A stretch of 64,000 nt of DNA from positions 91,560 to 155,559 of the forward strand of contig JAKCWW010000135.1 in the NCBI GenBank assembly GCA_026260175.1, in the 5' to 3' direction. The notes below the pieces were generated by a model that did no database searches, was not told where the DNA came from, and saw only the letters and a program-made list of their open reading frames with translations. This DNA comes from Reticulitermes lucifugus. Taxonomy: Eukaryota > Arthropoda > Insecta > Blattodea > Rhinotermitidae. Made by a program: the position numbers and the translations under genes. Shown piece after piece: positions 23,820 through 35,340 of this stretch (positions are counted from its first letter, which is position 1; every line of letters starts with the position of its first letter).

Positions 23820-24486
23820 CTGCAACAATATACAAAAATGTGGGCAATCAGTTATATCAAAATTCTCTCACATATGTTTCCAATGAGGAAGGTGAAACAA
23901 ACGAACAACAAACCAACAGAAAAGGTCCCCTTGAAGGTGAAAATTACTGATTTCTCTAAGACAATGGCAAACCAGTCCACCATAGGATAATGTGATCACA
24001 AAAATAACATCTCAACAACACACTGCAAAACCCTTATAAGTTTTCAAAATGTCAATAATTACACTGTTCAACAAAGTTTTTTCATCACACAGAAGTTTCC
24101 AGGTGATGTGTATAAATTGTGTGTGTGTGCATACCATGTCAGACCTCAATGCCACATATATCAACCATCAAAACAATTTCTGTTATGTGACTAAAGAGTT
24201 AACTTTTACATACCAAAAGTCACTTTTCACTCCTGCCATCAAAAAAGCATACAGACTTTAAAACATACAGTCTGCTGTTCTAATAATATGAATACAGCCA
24301 AAAGACCAGTTAATGGATTGCCATTTCTGCTTCGCAACCACATTCAGCATTTCTGCAAAGTCTAAACATACAGTACAGTACCAAACTTTACCGTGAGCCA
24401 TAATGCCTGTTACACACTGTAAAGACACATCAGTAACAAGTGCATGATTTCAGGCTTCTGCAGCGATATAGATGAGATCTGTGCTC

Positions 24487-24665
24487 TTCTGTGATATTAG
24501 ACAGTGTTGAGTGGTAGTTCTATACCGATGTTTCAGGACAACCTATCGGTCCCATCTTCAAGGATCAAGAAGTTCTTGGACTTCTTGACCCTTATTGGGA
24601 CCGATAGGTTGTCCCGAAACGTCAGCAGAACTACCACTCAACACTGCGTAATACCCCAGAACAGC
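24487..24665. repeat. Near-perfect palindromic element, two hammerhead-like cores head to head
   Basis: The arms CAGTGTTGAGTGGTAGTTCT (24502-24521) and its exact complement (24627-24646) flank a symmetric interior: GGGACCGATAGGTTGTCCC occurs on the plus strand at 24597-24615 and in near-identical form on the minus strand. Each arm keeps a GAAAC after this hairpin. The minus-strand arm keeps TTGAAGATG as the core; the plus-strand arm has decayed to CTTATT. The outer ends (TCTGTGATATTAGACAGTG) match the single copy at 49365-49387. Confidence 0.8.
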
Positions 24666-25314
24666 GCAGATTACATCAGTAACAAGGTCACCAGAAATGC
24701 AGAGTGTAGATAATGAATACGAATGTGATGTACAAAGTCAAGTGGGGTACTTTTTGAAATCATGTGACTGAAGTCCAATTGAGGAAGATACCGCACATAT
24801 ACAAAATGCAGGACTGCCGGAGGGCTAAAACCACAGCATAATGCACAGAAGTTGGGTTGCAGTGTTAAAGTTATTGACTGCAGGGCTGAACAAATCCTGA
24901 GCACCTAAGTAATGTTGTGGCATCTAGAATATCCGAAGTGTGTACTGTAAATTAACTTTTTTTTTTGGGTGGAGGGGAATCACGGTTCAACAGGCACTTT
25001 GTTACTCAGCAGCTGGCTCACAACCATCAACAAAGTTTAAACTAGCAAAAGCACTTTAACATTATGTGAAAATGTATGTAAGGAACTCAAAGCATCTTTG
25101 CTGCAACTGTTACAAAAGGCAGAGCAATAGATAAGGAGGCAGGCCCACAGGAGAAGGTGGTCTGAGGTATTTCACTGGTTAATTCTCTTTGTATTTTAAC
25201 AATAAATACGAAGTTTTAAAATGCAATTTTTATTTCAATGTATTTCTAAGGATTTTTAGTTTTGCATATTGACTTTATATGCTTTTTGAGGCATTTCGAA
25301 TTAAAAAAATCTTC

Positions 25315-25511
25315 AGAAATATAATATGTACAGTCCAAACATAATAATTTTATTTATCATGCAATCATCAACAGTTATGACAAATACAGCCATCATCAGG
25401 CTGTTTTTATTCTTGTAAACAGCTGCTGTTGGCCATATTGACCAAACATGTTGTTGATTGCATGATAAACAAATAAAATTCTTGTGTTTGGACTGGACAT
25501 ATTAAATTTCT
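25315..25511. repeat. Inverted-repeat element (about 197 bp)
   Basis: The arm AGAAATATAATATGTACAGT, continuing through CCAAACATAATAATTTTATT and a CATGCAATCATCAAC end, is matched in inverse orientation on the right with few mismatches. The interior holds CCATCATCAGG on the left side and a decayed CTGTTGGCC...CCAAACATGTTG on the right, suggesting it derives from paired hammerhead-like repeats. Confidence 0.7.
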
Positions 25512-26272
25512 TATTATTTAAAACGCAAGTGGGATGAATTGTCTTAAGATTGTAAAAGAATCTTCATAAAGCACTCAGAATTTCATAAAAAATTAGATAC
25601 ACACACAAAATATGAGCAAGTGGTGGAAGGTTTAATTTTGTTAGTCATTATATAATACGAAACCACAGAAGAAACAAAAAAGCCAGACTCCTAGGTTTTT
25701 TGTTTGTTCCTAGATTCAAAAAAAATGTGTCATGCTCAAGTATAAGGCTCACCTCTCTCTACCATCAAATCCCATAACATTTTGTTCAGAATTTCTCGAG
25801 TTTTTTAACACAGAGATGTGGGTAGACAGACACACACATACACACACACATGGTAGAGCTAGTAGGTGCAAGGGTATTTTGCAACTTTTTTTTGTGAACA
25901 CAAACCACAACCTTTTCAAATTTTAGAGTGTTAAATGAAAATATAAAAATAGGATGGTTCAGATATGTATGCATTCCTTCCTTCACACTTACAAAGGAAA
26001 ACCGAAGTATTGTTTGAAAAAATAGGGCAAGTACGTCTATGGAAGAAGGGAGAATCAAACCTCGAAACCACACATTCAGAACATACATAGAGGACAAAAA
26101 TGTTATTCTTAATGTGGAACATCCCCATAGCTGTATTAATCACAAGTGTATATTTTAATAGTTCATCAGTCACACCGAACAAATTGTATCATACACTTTA
26201 GTACTTGGCAACTTGTAAAGGGGGAGACCTCCTTCCTATAACATACAGGGTTTCCATTTTATGGTTTTTGTT

Positions 26273-26317
26273 AATGGCCTGATGATGGCTCTTTACTGGA
26301 GCCAGAACTAGTTGCCA
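26273..26317 (+). ncRNA. Variant hammerhead-like motif
   Basis: Helix I TGGC (26275-26278) pairs with GCCA (26314-26317). The core CTGATGA is at 26279-26285, and helix II GGCTC/GAGCC at 26287-26291 with 26299-26303, extendable by T286-A304. The 3' core is GAAC rather than GAAAC. It lies antisense to the BTB gene. The fold is preserved but the core is altered, so it is probably inactive. Confidence 0.4.
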
Positions 26318-26490
26318 AGTAAAAACATGCATAATACTGTTTGTCGGATGTGATTGATGAACTAATAAAATATACACTTAGGACAAAAACTGTTATGAAA
26401 TCAAGCCAAAATCAAAGTCAGAGTGGAAGCAGAGATGAGTATTCTGCAACAACTTTACACCATAAGGTACAGAAACAATGAAGTACTTAC

Positions 26491-27177
26491 CTTATTCTCT
26501 ACACGGAGAGAATATGTGTCTGTCTCAGACAAAGTGTTATGACTGGAAGGTGCAGCAGTAACTGGCAAAGAGTTAACTTCTGAGGAAGAGGATGAAGAAG
26601 GATCCAAGGAAGCCCTGCTGTTCTGTGGTGGTGCAACTTTACATGCCTGCTCTTGATCCTCTGCTGTGTTTCTTCTTCGTTTAAAGGCTGGAGATTCTCT
26701 ACCTGATAATACAGTATCATGAGGTAAGGTAACAGCTGGGAGCCTGTTCTCACCCACTTGCTGCCTTGGTGAGTGCTGCTGTTTTCCCATACTTGAATGA
26801 TCTGAACCACATAATCCACGAATCTGCAATGCTTCTGCAGCCACGAGCAAAGAGTTCAGCTCTTCCTGACTCACATTCACTTCTCCCTTGTACATGAAGT
26901 CCACAAGTGCCTGAACTTCCCAGTGTTTCATGTCTTTCATGAAGATAATTGGGTGCTGACAAGGGTTATGAACTAGGAGATTTTCAAAATATGTGCTGCA
27001 TGCTGATAACACTACTTTATGACATTTAATCATTTGCCCCTCACATGCCAGTGTTATATCCACAAAATGTTCACTAGTTAACAGCCGTGGGAACACATTT
27101 TGTAGGTTTGAACTGTAGCTGTTCCACTTAACACAAAATTGCTGTGATGATGCCAGCATATTTCTTCTAAGTTATAC
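26491..27177 (-). CDS. BTB/POZ transcription-factor gene, first coding exon
   Basis: This exon encodes the N-terminus of an insect BTB transcription factor of the broad/lola/tramtrack/bric-a-brac type, a nuclear protein that dimerises through its BTB domain. The start ATG is at 27159, 18 bases after an acceptor (CAG at 27180-27178), so an upstream 5'UTR exon is expected. Residues about 8-118 form the BTB fold: the opening FCVKWNSYSSNLQNVF is typical of insect BTB factors, and VDITLACEG, KCHKVVLSACSTYFENLL and ALVDFMYKGEVNVSQEEL follow. The remainder is low in complexity, with a basic cluster (FKRRRN, a likely nuclear signal) and a serine run near residue 195. The exon supplies 223 codons and ends in phase 0 at the donor AAG|GTAAGT. 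The family call is firm; the exact orthologue is not determined. Confidence 0.93.
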
Positions 27178-27654
27178 CTGAAAGATAGCACACAATTACT
27201 TGATAATATATGCGGAGCAACATGTTCTTCCAAAGATGAAGCCACTTATTACATTCTATATTTCACTTTTTAACATCTGTTTTTACACCTCTGTACAATG
27301 AAGTGGGAGGCTTTGAGGTTGAACCCCTGAAAGGAAGAAACCCTATTTTCTGTGTGTAAAATGTGTGTCTATGGTGTAGGTTGGGTGGGTGCCTAAACTT
27401 GTCATAAACAACTTCTTGACACAATACATTTACAGTATCTCTTGTGACTCAACATGCTTCATTCACTCTAGCTTTGTGACTATAGAAACTCACCCTGAGG
27501 CAAACAATGACAAAAAAGTGACATAAGACAGATGGCAGCAGCAAAGAGCCAATCACTGATGTAAAGGTTCAACTTCTGAAGGAGGTTAACCAAAGTCAAG
27601 CAATATTCTGGTGCTTGCTGTAAACAGTTTAATTTGGCAGCTGACAATATAGTA

Positions 27655-28858
27655 CAGATACTCCCCAACTTACAAACAGGATACATTCTGAACACCTGGT
27701 CATAAGTCAAATTGGTCATAGTTTAGTTTAGTTTGTATTTCATCCTAGAAATCATTACAGAATGATATTGGACATGTCCAGAGAGTAGTTACAGTAAAAA
27801 GTATAATAATTACAGTAACAGCAAACAAACACGTAAATCTGAAATAATTACAACATGTACAGGACCACGCAAGACACTGATTAACACAGTACACAGAAGT
27901 AAGCACAGGCAATTACAATACAGAGATACATCTTTAACCCAGTTCCTACAAATTAGGAGTCAACTGTCATAAATTCTTCCACCGAATAAAAACTCGTTTC
28001 AAGTAGGAATTTGCTAAGTATCTTATTGAATTTTCTTATGGACTTAACACTTAATTTCGCTAGGTAGTTTGTTATAAACAAGCACACCGTTGTAAGCAAT
28101 ACTCTTGGTGTTGTGGCTTGTAATGAATAAATCTGACTTAGTCCTTGTATCATGCGAATGAAACATGGAATTTGTTCTGAATTTACTTAAGGACATTTTA
28201 ATGTATAGAAGAATTTCATAGATATATATATAAGGCAGTGTCATAATCTTTAATTTTTTTAAATATGGTTTGCAACTTGTGGTGCTTGAATTATTAGCTG
28301 TTAATCTTATTGCCCTTTTTTGCAGTTTAAAAACTTTCTTAAGATTTCTAATGTTTCCCCAGAATAAAATGCCATACTTCAAAGATGAATGCATATATGC
28401 AAAATACATGGTTTTAACAATACTTTTATTCACAAATGACTTGACTGTTTTTATTGCAAAACAAAGTTTACTTCATTTAATTACTAATTTTTCCACGTGA
28501 AAATCCCAATTTAGATTATGGTCTAGCCAGATTCCCAAAAATTTTGTTTTCGGATACGTAAGTAATTTGTCTATCTTTCTATCTATATATATCTATCTAT
28601 AGGTCACAAATACCAAATGAGGTGGAATATACACTCTCCAGCAAGTCAAGGGGGATTCAAATACTGTAAGTGGTCTTTCTGTTGTCCCAATAACAGGTGT
28701 TGTGAAAATCACCACTTCATGCACACAATTCAAACTGTAGTTTGAAATGAAATCTTAATGATATTTTTATAGTAGTTTGAACTGAAATTTTTTAAGAAAA
28801 ATTTGGTCATAACTACAGTTGGTTTTAATGGGATGGTCATAAGTCAGGGAGTGCCTGT
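27655..28858. mobile_element. Short DNA transposon split by a LINE insertion
   Basis: The left end CAGATACTCCCCAACTTACA (from 27656) and the right end, read inverted as CAGGCACTCCCTGACTTATG (from 28857), are imperfect inverted repeats flanked by TA. GGTCATAAGTCA occurs near both junctions. The LINE remnant at 27720-28500 sits between the two halves, so the DNA element was there first. Confidence 0.65.
27720..28500 (-). pseudogene. 5'-truncated non-LTR retrotransposon (LINE), reverse-transcriptase C-terminus
   Basis: The frame from about 28433 reads FAYMHSSLKYGILFWGN, then FKLQKRAIRLTANNS, then FITSHNTKSIAYNGVLVYNKLPSEIK. This is the thumb and C-terminal region of Jockey/CR1-type insect LINEs. 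After a frameshift near 28050 the tail FLLETSFYSVEEFMT continues in another frame. The 3' end shows a short TTTAGT-type repeat at 27720-27735. The catalytic YADD region is absent, so this is a dead 3' fragment. Confidence 0.85.
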
Positions 28859-29018
28859 ACTTGAAAATATTTATTTTGGGGTGGTTACATGCACAGACTG
28901 TCAGAATAAGTGGCATGTCAGTTGCCAAAATTCAATGCTGCCACTTTTCACAAGCCCAACACAGGTAACAACAGTATGTGACATGACAGCTGCCAACACT
29001 CAGAGCTCCTAACATATC

Positions 29019-29033
29019 TGCACACACACACAC
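29019..29033 (+). repeat. CA microsatellite
   Basis: A short run of CA repeats. Similar simple repeats are seen at 10336-10350 (TA), 17402-17422 (TA), 25830-25850 (CA), 28563-28601 (ATCT/TA), 30490-30509 (AAAT), 33059-33085 (TA), 40423-40446 (ATCT) and 45421-45439 (ATTT). Confidence 0.8.
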
Positions 29034-30509
29034 CCAAAACCTGACTTTGATGTATACATACAAACCCAAACAAAACCTTGGTTCATACACACACAAACCC
29101 AATCCTAATCATTATTTACAAACACAAACACAATAAGACAGCAAGTCTGTCTCAAGCTAACAAACTACATAATGGGTACTACACATTTACATCATACCAT
29201 ACCCATTATTACCACACCCATCTCATTCTTCTTCTACAAGTAATAAAACTGAATGCAAGGGCACAGCTGCAAAATACACTCAAAGTTCCTGCCATGAATT
29301 CTGTTTTAACTTGCACTTGAAGATTTTCCGTTGTAAATTGTGCAAATTTTTTGGTGATGCTACAGTAACATTAAATTAAAGAAAAGTGAAAATTACGACT
29401 GGAATTCGAATATTTCTTAAATGCCATGATAGACTTAAATAAACAACACTAACAGCTCCAAATGAATCTGCAACAAAAAATGGTTCAGTCGCCTTAACTA
29501 CAGTACAATTCCGGTTACCTTTTCTGTCACAATTTTCCTATTACAGGAATAATTATATAAAGATGCCACCAAGTCATGACAGGAACGCCATTTTATCTAA
29601 TAACGCTAAATTACACTGCACGAAAGAGACTAACGAAATTACAAAAAATACCGGTATTCAGCACTAGTATAACCCCAATCATTCACACGCCATGCAATAA
29701 CTTTAAATTCATGAAACTGAGCATATTAAATACTACGAATCATGTAAACAGATATCACAGATCCATTGGGTTTAAATATGGAATTACAAAATTTCCTATA
29801 ATTATTATTAATATATAATATAACATACTCTCACATACCCTTCCTTTCCTAAATATATTCAGTGATGTTCACCGTAACACTAAAATCGACATAGAATTAT
29901 AAATCAATACAAATGTACACAACCCCAAACACCAGCACTTGCAAAATTTTCTTCCAAAACACCGACGGGCACACCACGGATTAATAGCCACAGTAAAACA
30001 TAATCTGTGGCCTAGACCGACCCGTTATACATGCGATGCAGATAAGCACTGACTCAAATGTCAACACGTCAGAGGCCTCTGTAATTGAATTGAATGACAA
30101 TTTCCGTATTTTGGTACTTGTGACCTATGAGGATGAATGGAACAAGAATAAACTAATACTAATACTCTGTTATATAATAAGAGAACTATTACATTCACGA
30201 AGGTACTCCGGTGACTCCATCTGCGTGTGGTGCGCAACCCGTTGAAGGTTGAATGGACCCCTGGAAAGAAGGTCCTATGATGCCAAAAGCGGCGGCTACG
30301 TGCGTTACTGAAGCCGGCGATCAGTGGCTGTGTTTAGCACGAAATAGATGGCAGAGAAACGCACTATTGCAGGCACAGTTATATCACATTATGATTAGCA
30401 ACCAGGATTCTGCAAGCCTTTTGCAGACTGACCCAAGAAGGTAGCATTAAGCAATGTAATGTTTGGTTGGAGAACATTACTTTCTGCCAATAAATAAATA
30501 AATAAATAA

Positions 30510-30660
30510 CCCAACCTAACCTAAAGACCTAAAAGTGCCAGAAGTGTCAAATAAATATTTTATGTATATAAATAAATTAATTAATAACCTTAACTAACCT
30601 AACCTAAGCTTAAACCATAATCTTAACCTTAACTGTAACCATAACCCAAACCTAATGACC
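30510..30660 (+). repeat. Degenerate interstitial telomere-like tract
   Basis: CCCAACCTAACCTAAAG at 30510 and TAACTAACCTAACCTAAG near 30591 contain adjacent CCTAA units. Further CTTAACCTTAACTGTAACC-like units run to 30660. CCTAA/TTAGG is the usual insect telomere repeat. The tract is short and degraded. Confidence 0.5.
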
Positions 30661-31204
30661 AAACCGTTAAATGGTTGAAAACCCTGTTCTAGTGAGTGTT
30701 TTTGTTGTACTTGGTGTTTGACAAACGTGACTGTATTCCAGTCTTACTACAGAATTTTTCTGTATGTCTTTTTTAGTATATTGTATTGTGCTCTGTGTTA
30801 TGTTTTTGTGTAGGAAAAGTCACCAGAAGAAAAGGAGAGAACACTGGCATCAACAAAGAGAAGAAACTCTTTGTTGTCCTGGTGAACCTTTTCCCACAGG
30901 AACTAAGGGATACTTAGCTCGGCACTGTCCTGGAACAAATTGGTGTGCAAATATAATTTTTATAATTTAAAATAATAGACATTTTGTGAAGTATGTGCAT
31001 TGTGTTATTGCGGTTGATAATGGACTACTCTGCATAATAAAATGTAGTGCTCACCAAATAATGTCAAGGTTACAAAGTTATGAAGGAAAGGATTGGCAGG
31101 GCATGTAGCATGCATGGGATATTTTTTTTTTCCCCCCTTCAGAAATTTTATGCTTTGTATGTCAGAGAAACTGAATGGAAGAGAAAGAAGTTCACTAATC
31201 CTTG

Positions 31205-31300
31205 TTCACAGCTCAATGGAAGAGGTTAGTTAGGAGGCCTAGACATAGGTGGAAGACCTTGACATCATCTTATATAAGGTGTGATGTTGCTGATGGGATT
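31205..31300 (+). pseudogene. Possible LINE ORF2 tail scrap
   Basis: RRPRHRWKTL followed by YIRCDVADG resembles the GRPRxRWEDNI-type C-terminal motif of insect non-LTR elements. No reverse-transcriptase motif is attached. This is a weak call based on one motif. Confidence 0.3.
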
Positions 31301-32592
31301 GTTCTGGCTCTGGGTGCTTGTAAACCCAGAATGAATGTTCATTCTCTGTGCAATGTGGGAATCTTCTGTGTTTGTTGGGCAACTGCTTGCTTTACAAGAA
31401 GGCTGTGCTTTGGACTGGATGGCCAAGGAATCATCCATCAGTTTCTGGCAGGAAAACTCTTCTTCAAGGTGTGCAGACAACCTCTGAGGCCAGCAAAGCC
31501 TTGTATTCAGTCCGTATTCAGGGTAAAGCAGTTGGTCCAGGAAGCAAACCAATTATCTGTGTGTGGATTTGTATGTGCTGTGCCTCCACACCCCTCTATA
31601 CCCTCACTGTGTGGTGCTTAATGAAACATGGAAACAGCCTTACCTTATACGAATTGTTTTCATATTAATCAGTTGTGTGGCTCACAGCACACACTGTTGT
31701 GTGAACAATAAAAAAAAGGGAGGTGGATTACTATTTAAAATCATGTACTTGTTCACAGGCAAGAGTGACAAACCATTTTGTCACATTTTCATGAAATTTG
31801 GTATTTAAATTATTTAAAAAGGGCTGTAGAGCTCATAGAAGCTCTTTAAAAAGTTGTCGAGCCGGCATGACCTTGGTGAAAATTGGCTCAGTGACAGTCA
31901 TACTTTACTTCAGGGTGTAAACAAATTTTAACTCATACTTTCCACATTTCCTGACTGATGTGAATAAAAAAAATATGGGAGACCACCACATAATGCCATT
32001 GGGTAATTGTGAATTTCGTAAAAACCAGTGCAGTAAAATTTTAGTGTGGGATATCCTGTACTATTGCGGCAGAAACATTTAGATATTAAAAGGCAGTCAA
32101 ACACAACTATTTGTTAAATAATTGCTTTGTTTCTATACTTACAGCCACATATTTCGGTTTGAGTATAGTCATTGTCATGCTGCAGTGTCAAATACACATA
32201 GAGGAATATCGTGTAACGGTCGAAAAAGTAATGGCGATTAAGTTCGCAATCTTACAATGACCTTATTCCATAGGCAGTTGTGTATGTTCAGTTTTGTTAT
32301 CCACAGCAAACTCCTGTGTAACTGCTGCTCATATACATAAAATCTTTTAGGTATAAAAAGCATCCTTTGACATAACCATTAAATTACATGTATCGTTTCA
32401 AGTAGGCTATAATATCGATAATAATAAATTCCGGGGAAAAAAGTGATTTGTCGTAATTATCGATCAACTCTCCCGCCACCAACTCCGCTGTGAAGTGTGG
32501 GTAATCCGCGGCTGTAGCTGCTGCTGCTGCTGTAGACGAGAATGGGAACAGACAAACGGAGTATCTCAAGAACCCCGCGACGTAACACTGAT

Positions 32593-32636
32593 TCAGTGTT
32601 CGTGGCGGCAGTGAGGTGCGAAGATGGAGTGATATG
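32593..32636 (+). promoter_or_regulatory. Inr/DPE-like core promoter and two-codon upstream ORF
   Basis: TCAGTG (A at 32595 as +1) matches the insect initiator. AGATG at 32622-32626 falls exactly at +28 to +32 and fits the DPE consensus RGWYV. The DPE contains an ATG (32624) in a strong context (A at -3, G at +4) that opens a two-codon ORF, ATG-GAG-TGA. Its stop ends one base before the main ATG at 32634. No TATA box is needed in Inr/DPE promoters. The assignment rests on motif spacing alone. Confidence 0.5.
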
Positions 32637-32705
32637 GCACTTCTGGAGACCTGCCTGTGCTGCAGCTTACTTGTTGCGTCTGCTGTTGCGGGGATTTACG
32701 CACTG
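32634..32705 (+). CDS. Four-helix membrane-protein gene, exon 1
   Basis: This begins a seven-exon gene whose joined reading frame is 1020 bases (339 residues plus stop), with every splice phase matching. Exon 1 encodes MALLETCLCCSLLVASAVAG followed by IYAL and ends in phase 0 at CACTG|GTAAAC. Joined to exon 2 it forms the first transmembrane helix (about residues 9-36). The protein has four hydrophobic segments within residues 1-95 and a long Ser/Asn-rich tail, presumably cytoplasmic. Cys-rich starts of this kind occur in small insect tetraspan proteins (DUF4728/Pasiflora-like, septate-junction related), but the match is only in general layout. The function is therefore not assigned. Confidence 0.8.
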
Positions 32706-34739
32706 GTAAACTATGAGAAATTTGTGATACGTTATCTAGGCATGGGGTGTTTTATCCCCTCTTTTACAAATATAATTTTTAACGCTTTGAATAGTAAATA
32801 AATCCTCTGTACCACAAACACGCCTGTTAAAACAACCCATCTAAATTGAGCGCGGTCCACAGGGTCTGTGTTGTGTTTCTCGGCAATAGGGGAAAAACGA
32901 GTAAATTTAAAATCTTTGCTGCCATAATTTATTTTTACAGGCAAGATAGTAATTCCTTGCATTTCGAGTTGCAAGTAATTCTATATCCAGTAAGCCTGTT
33001 GTTCACAACAAGTAAAACAACAGAATGTGAGGTGACCACCTTCTATTACAACATAAGTGTATATATATATATATACATACATACAGTAAAAATTCGTTAT
33101 ACGATTATTATATTTTGACAGCATATCAGGACTGCATCTTTTCGATAGTAGTTCTGAAAGCGTTTGGTATTTTACTGCCTGACCATCAGTACCTCCGAAC
33201 TTAACAACAAGCATTTTAGTCTATGTCAGTGTAAAGGTTCATAAACGCTTTCTTCATAACAGTTGTTGACACTGACAGTTTACGTGAACGATGCAGCTCT
33301 AAACGACCTTGAAGACATTTGCATACGGTAGTGTGAATTCTGCCGTTACCTTTGCATGTGTCAAAATAATACGGAGACGTACAAAGGAAGTGAACATAAT
33401 GAAGGGACCTGATGTCATGTGAATAATTTGAGCTTCATGTGAATTTTTGTTTTCGGCGAAAGTGCACGTGTGAGACTCTCACGGCATTGCCAACACATTC
33501 TACTGCAGCGGCAGGAGAAAGTCGGGCTACGAACGGCGAACAAAAGTGTGTCACGTTGATCGTTCTTTTAACATATTTCTTCGTCTGAGATGCGAGTTTT
33601 CGGATGTATTCACAGCTTGTAACGACTTCCAATCATTAACTACTTAGGCCATATGAACGAAGCTTTCTTGTGATTGAATTTGATTTTGACTATGGGATAG
33701 GATGCCAGATGTCCGATCTAAGCAGTCTAAATATATAGAACACAATAAGTTTGTGGTTGAGAGTTGAACCAGTCTCTGGTAATAAAATACAAAAATTCAA
33801 AGCCGCTATTACATGATCTTCGGTCACTTCAGTCTAGTTCGCGTCTTCAGAACACACGTCCTTCAAGTCCATTACATTGCCCTCCTTTATCCTCGGTGTT
33901 CCGCAAGCTGTTGTCCGAGAAGTTTTTCTGACATAATTCTGTATGAATTTCTTGTCGCGCTACGAAATCTACGTGTCCAAACCACGGCCAACTCTTGTCC
34001 GATTTAACTGCCATAACAATACGGTTATTAGTTTGCGTGTACTGTAAAATTTGCGAAATTCCTGGTTGCGAAGTTTTTTTATTTCCTGTCTTATTTTATT
34101 TATTTATTTGTACGTTTCTGTAAGTAAAGTTAGGCGTGAAGGGGGTGTTGTAGGTCAAGGTCAACGTAAGGTAGCTGAAGCCGAGAGGTCATCAGCAAAT
34201 TTCGGCTGCTAAATCCCTGGGTAAAAGAGGTCCCTGTGGATAATTTTCAAACCACCATAACAACTACTCAAATGAGAAGCATTAGTAGTCCACACCCCGA
34301 CAGACGTAACCGCCACAACAGAACAAGGTTCCGACGCCCCTGTCTGTCTCTCTGACATATAAACCCAAAGGTGATGCATCAGTCACAAAAAAAAACTTAG
34401 AACTTGGTACGATTTAAGCCTACTGAATCCGGGCCACGTTTCTGAATTGCAGTTCTTTCACATACGTTTTATTACTATCCTCTTATTCGGACTATGTCTC
34501 TGCCTTTCATGTGGTCGCTTTCCTTTGTGGTTTTCCACCAGTTTTGTTTAACTCCCATTCAAGATGCACGTTGAGTTCATTTTTACTTCCTTACTTAACA
34601 CTCACAGATTTAAGAGAAAAGTACAAGACACGAAGCTCTTCACCTGCAGTGACCCTATGTAAATATTTATTTATGCTTTATGTAACGGTGGCGTTAGTAT
34701 TTTAGGCAATATAACGTCGGACGTTAGGGTGATGGGTGC

Positions 34740-34927
34740 GTACTGAATTTGAAGGGGTGATGAAGGAAGTGGTCTTAGTCTTATTTGAGGTAACCTCTTA
34801 TCCGGACATTTGCTTTGAGTGACTGAGGAAAGCCATAAAAACAGTCAATATCCGACCCGAGATATGAACCAACGACCTCCGGAATATGTAACAGTGCTAA
34901 CTACATGGCTGCGACACTCTGCCGTAC
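34740..34927 (-). repeat. tRNA-derived SINE
   Basis: On the minus strand a tRNA-like head holds an A-box-like segment (TGTAGTTAGCACTG, 34905-34892) and a good B box (GGTTCATATC, 34870-34861). These are followed by a body with GGCTTTCCTCAGTCACT and GCAAATGTCCGG, a layout typical of insect tRNA SINEs. It is a retroposon copy rather than a working tRNA gene. Confidence 0.7.
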
Positions 34928-35139
34928 TTGTTATTGGTTCATTCTTTTAGATATACCTGAGTTACTGGGTGTAATTTTCTATGAATGAATGTCCCGTTAA
35001 AAGCTGATAATATTTTGGCATTTGTGCTCGTAAACTGTGTTTGCTTTATCCCACTCTCACTGTTTGGGTTATTACGATATATAATTTTTATTTCTAACTT
35101 CTGCGCTTCGATAAGAGTAGAGGGTAAATTTGTCCCTGT

Positions 35140-35340
35140 ACATGTCATGGGGGGGGATACAGGTGTGGTGCCACTCATTCTTAACCTCGTCACTATATAT
35201 AGAGGTGAGTGGTTAGCTTCATGTTTTGGCCGCTTTATCCTAGCGAAAGAACATCCGGCGTCCATTGAATGGGAGTTGGAGTGGGCCCCAGCGCATGTAT
35301 GGATACTTTGCCTCTCCGGTACCGAACCACGATAGAGGAG
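35140..35340 (+). repeat. Dispersed repeat, copy A
   Basis: The order CACTCATTCTTAACCTCGTC, GAGGTGAGTGGTTAGCTTCA, CGCTTTATCC and GCGAAAGAAC is shared with 36690-36790 and, in part, with the 196-bp tandem unit. An open frame crosses it (34985-35335) but has no protein similarity and is treated as chance. Confidence 0.6.

Larger units (their letters stand above)
23820..26490 (-). other. Intron of the BTB gene with several inverted repeats
   Basis: This lies between the BTB exon and the acidic exon. It holds the 24.5-kb and 25.4-kb inverted repeats, a hammerhead-like motif on the opposite strand (26.3 kb) and a CA microsatellite (25830-25850). Confidence 0.75.
27178..32592. other. Divergent intergenic region and probable 5'UTR/promoter of the BTB gene
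   Basis: This separates the first BTB coding exon from the membrane-protein gene. Apart from the nested element, telomere-like tract and LINE-like scrap, no coding exon is supported. A CpG-richer patch at about 30190-30440 could hold the BTB gene's promoter or a noncoding first exon, but no donor was convincing. Confidence 0.5.

Noticed and set aside
31202-31668. 139-codon and overlapping open frames
   Set aside because: Only a short LINE-like tail motif is recognisable at the start. The rest shows no coding pattern.
34985-35335. 116-codon open frame
   Set aside because: It overlaps a dispersed repeat shared with 36.7 kb and shows no protein motif.
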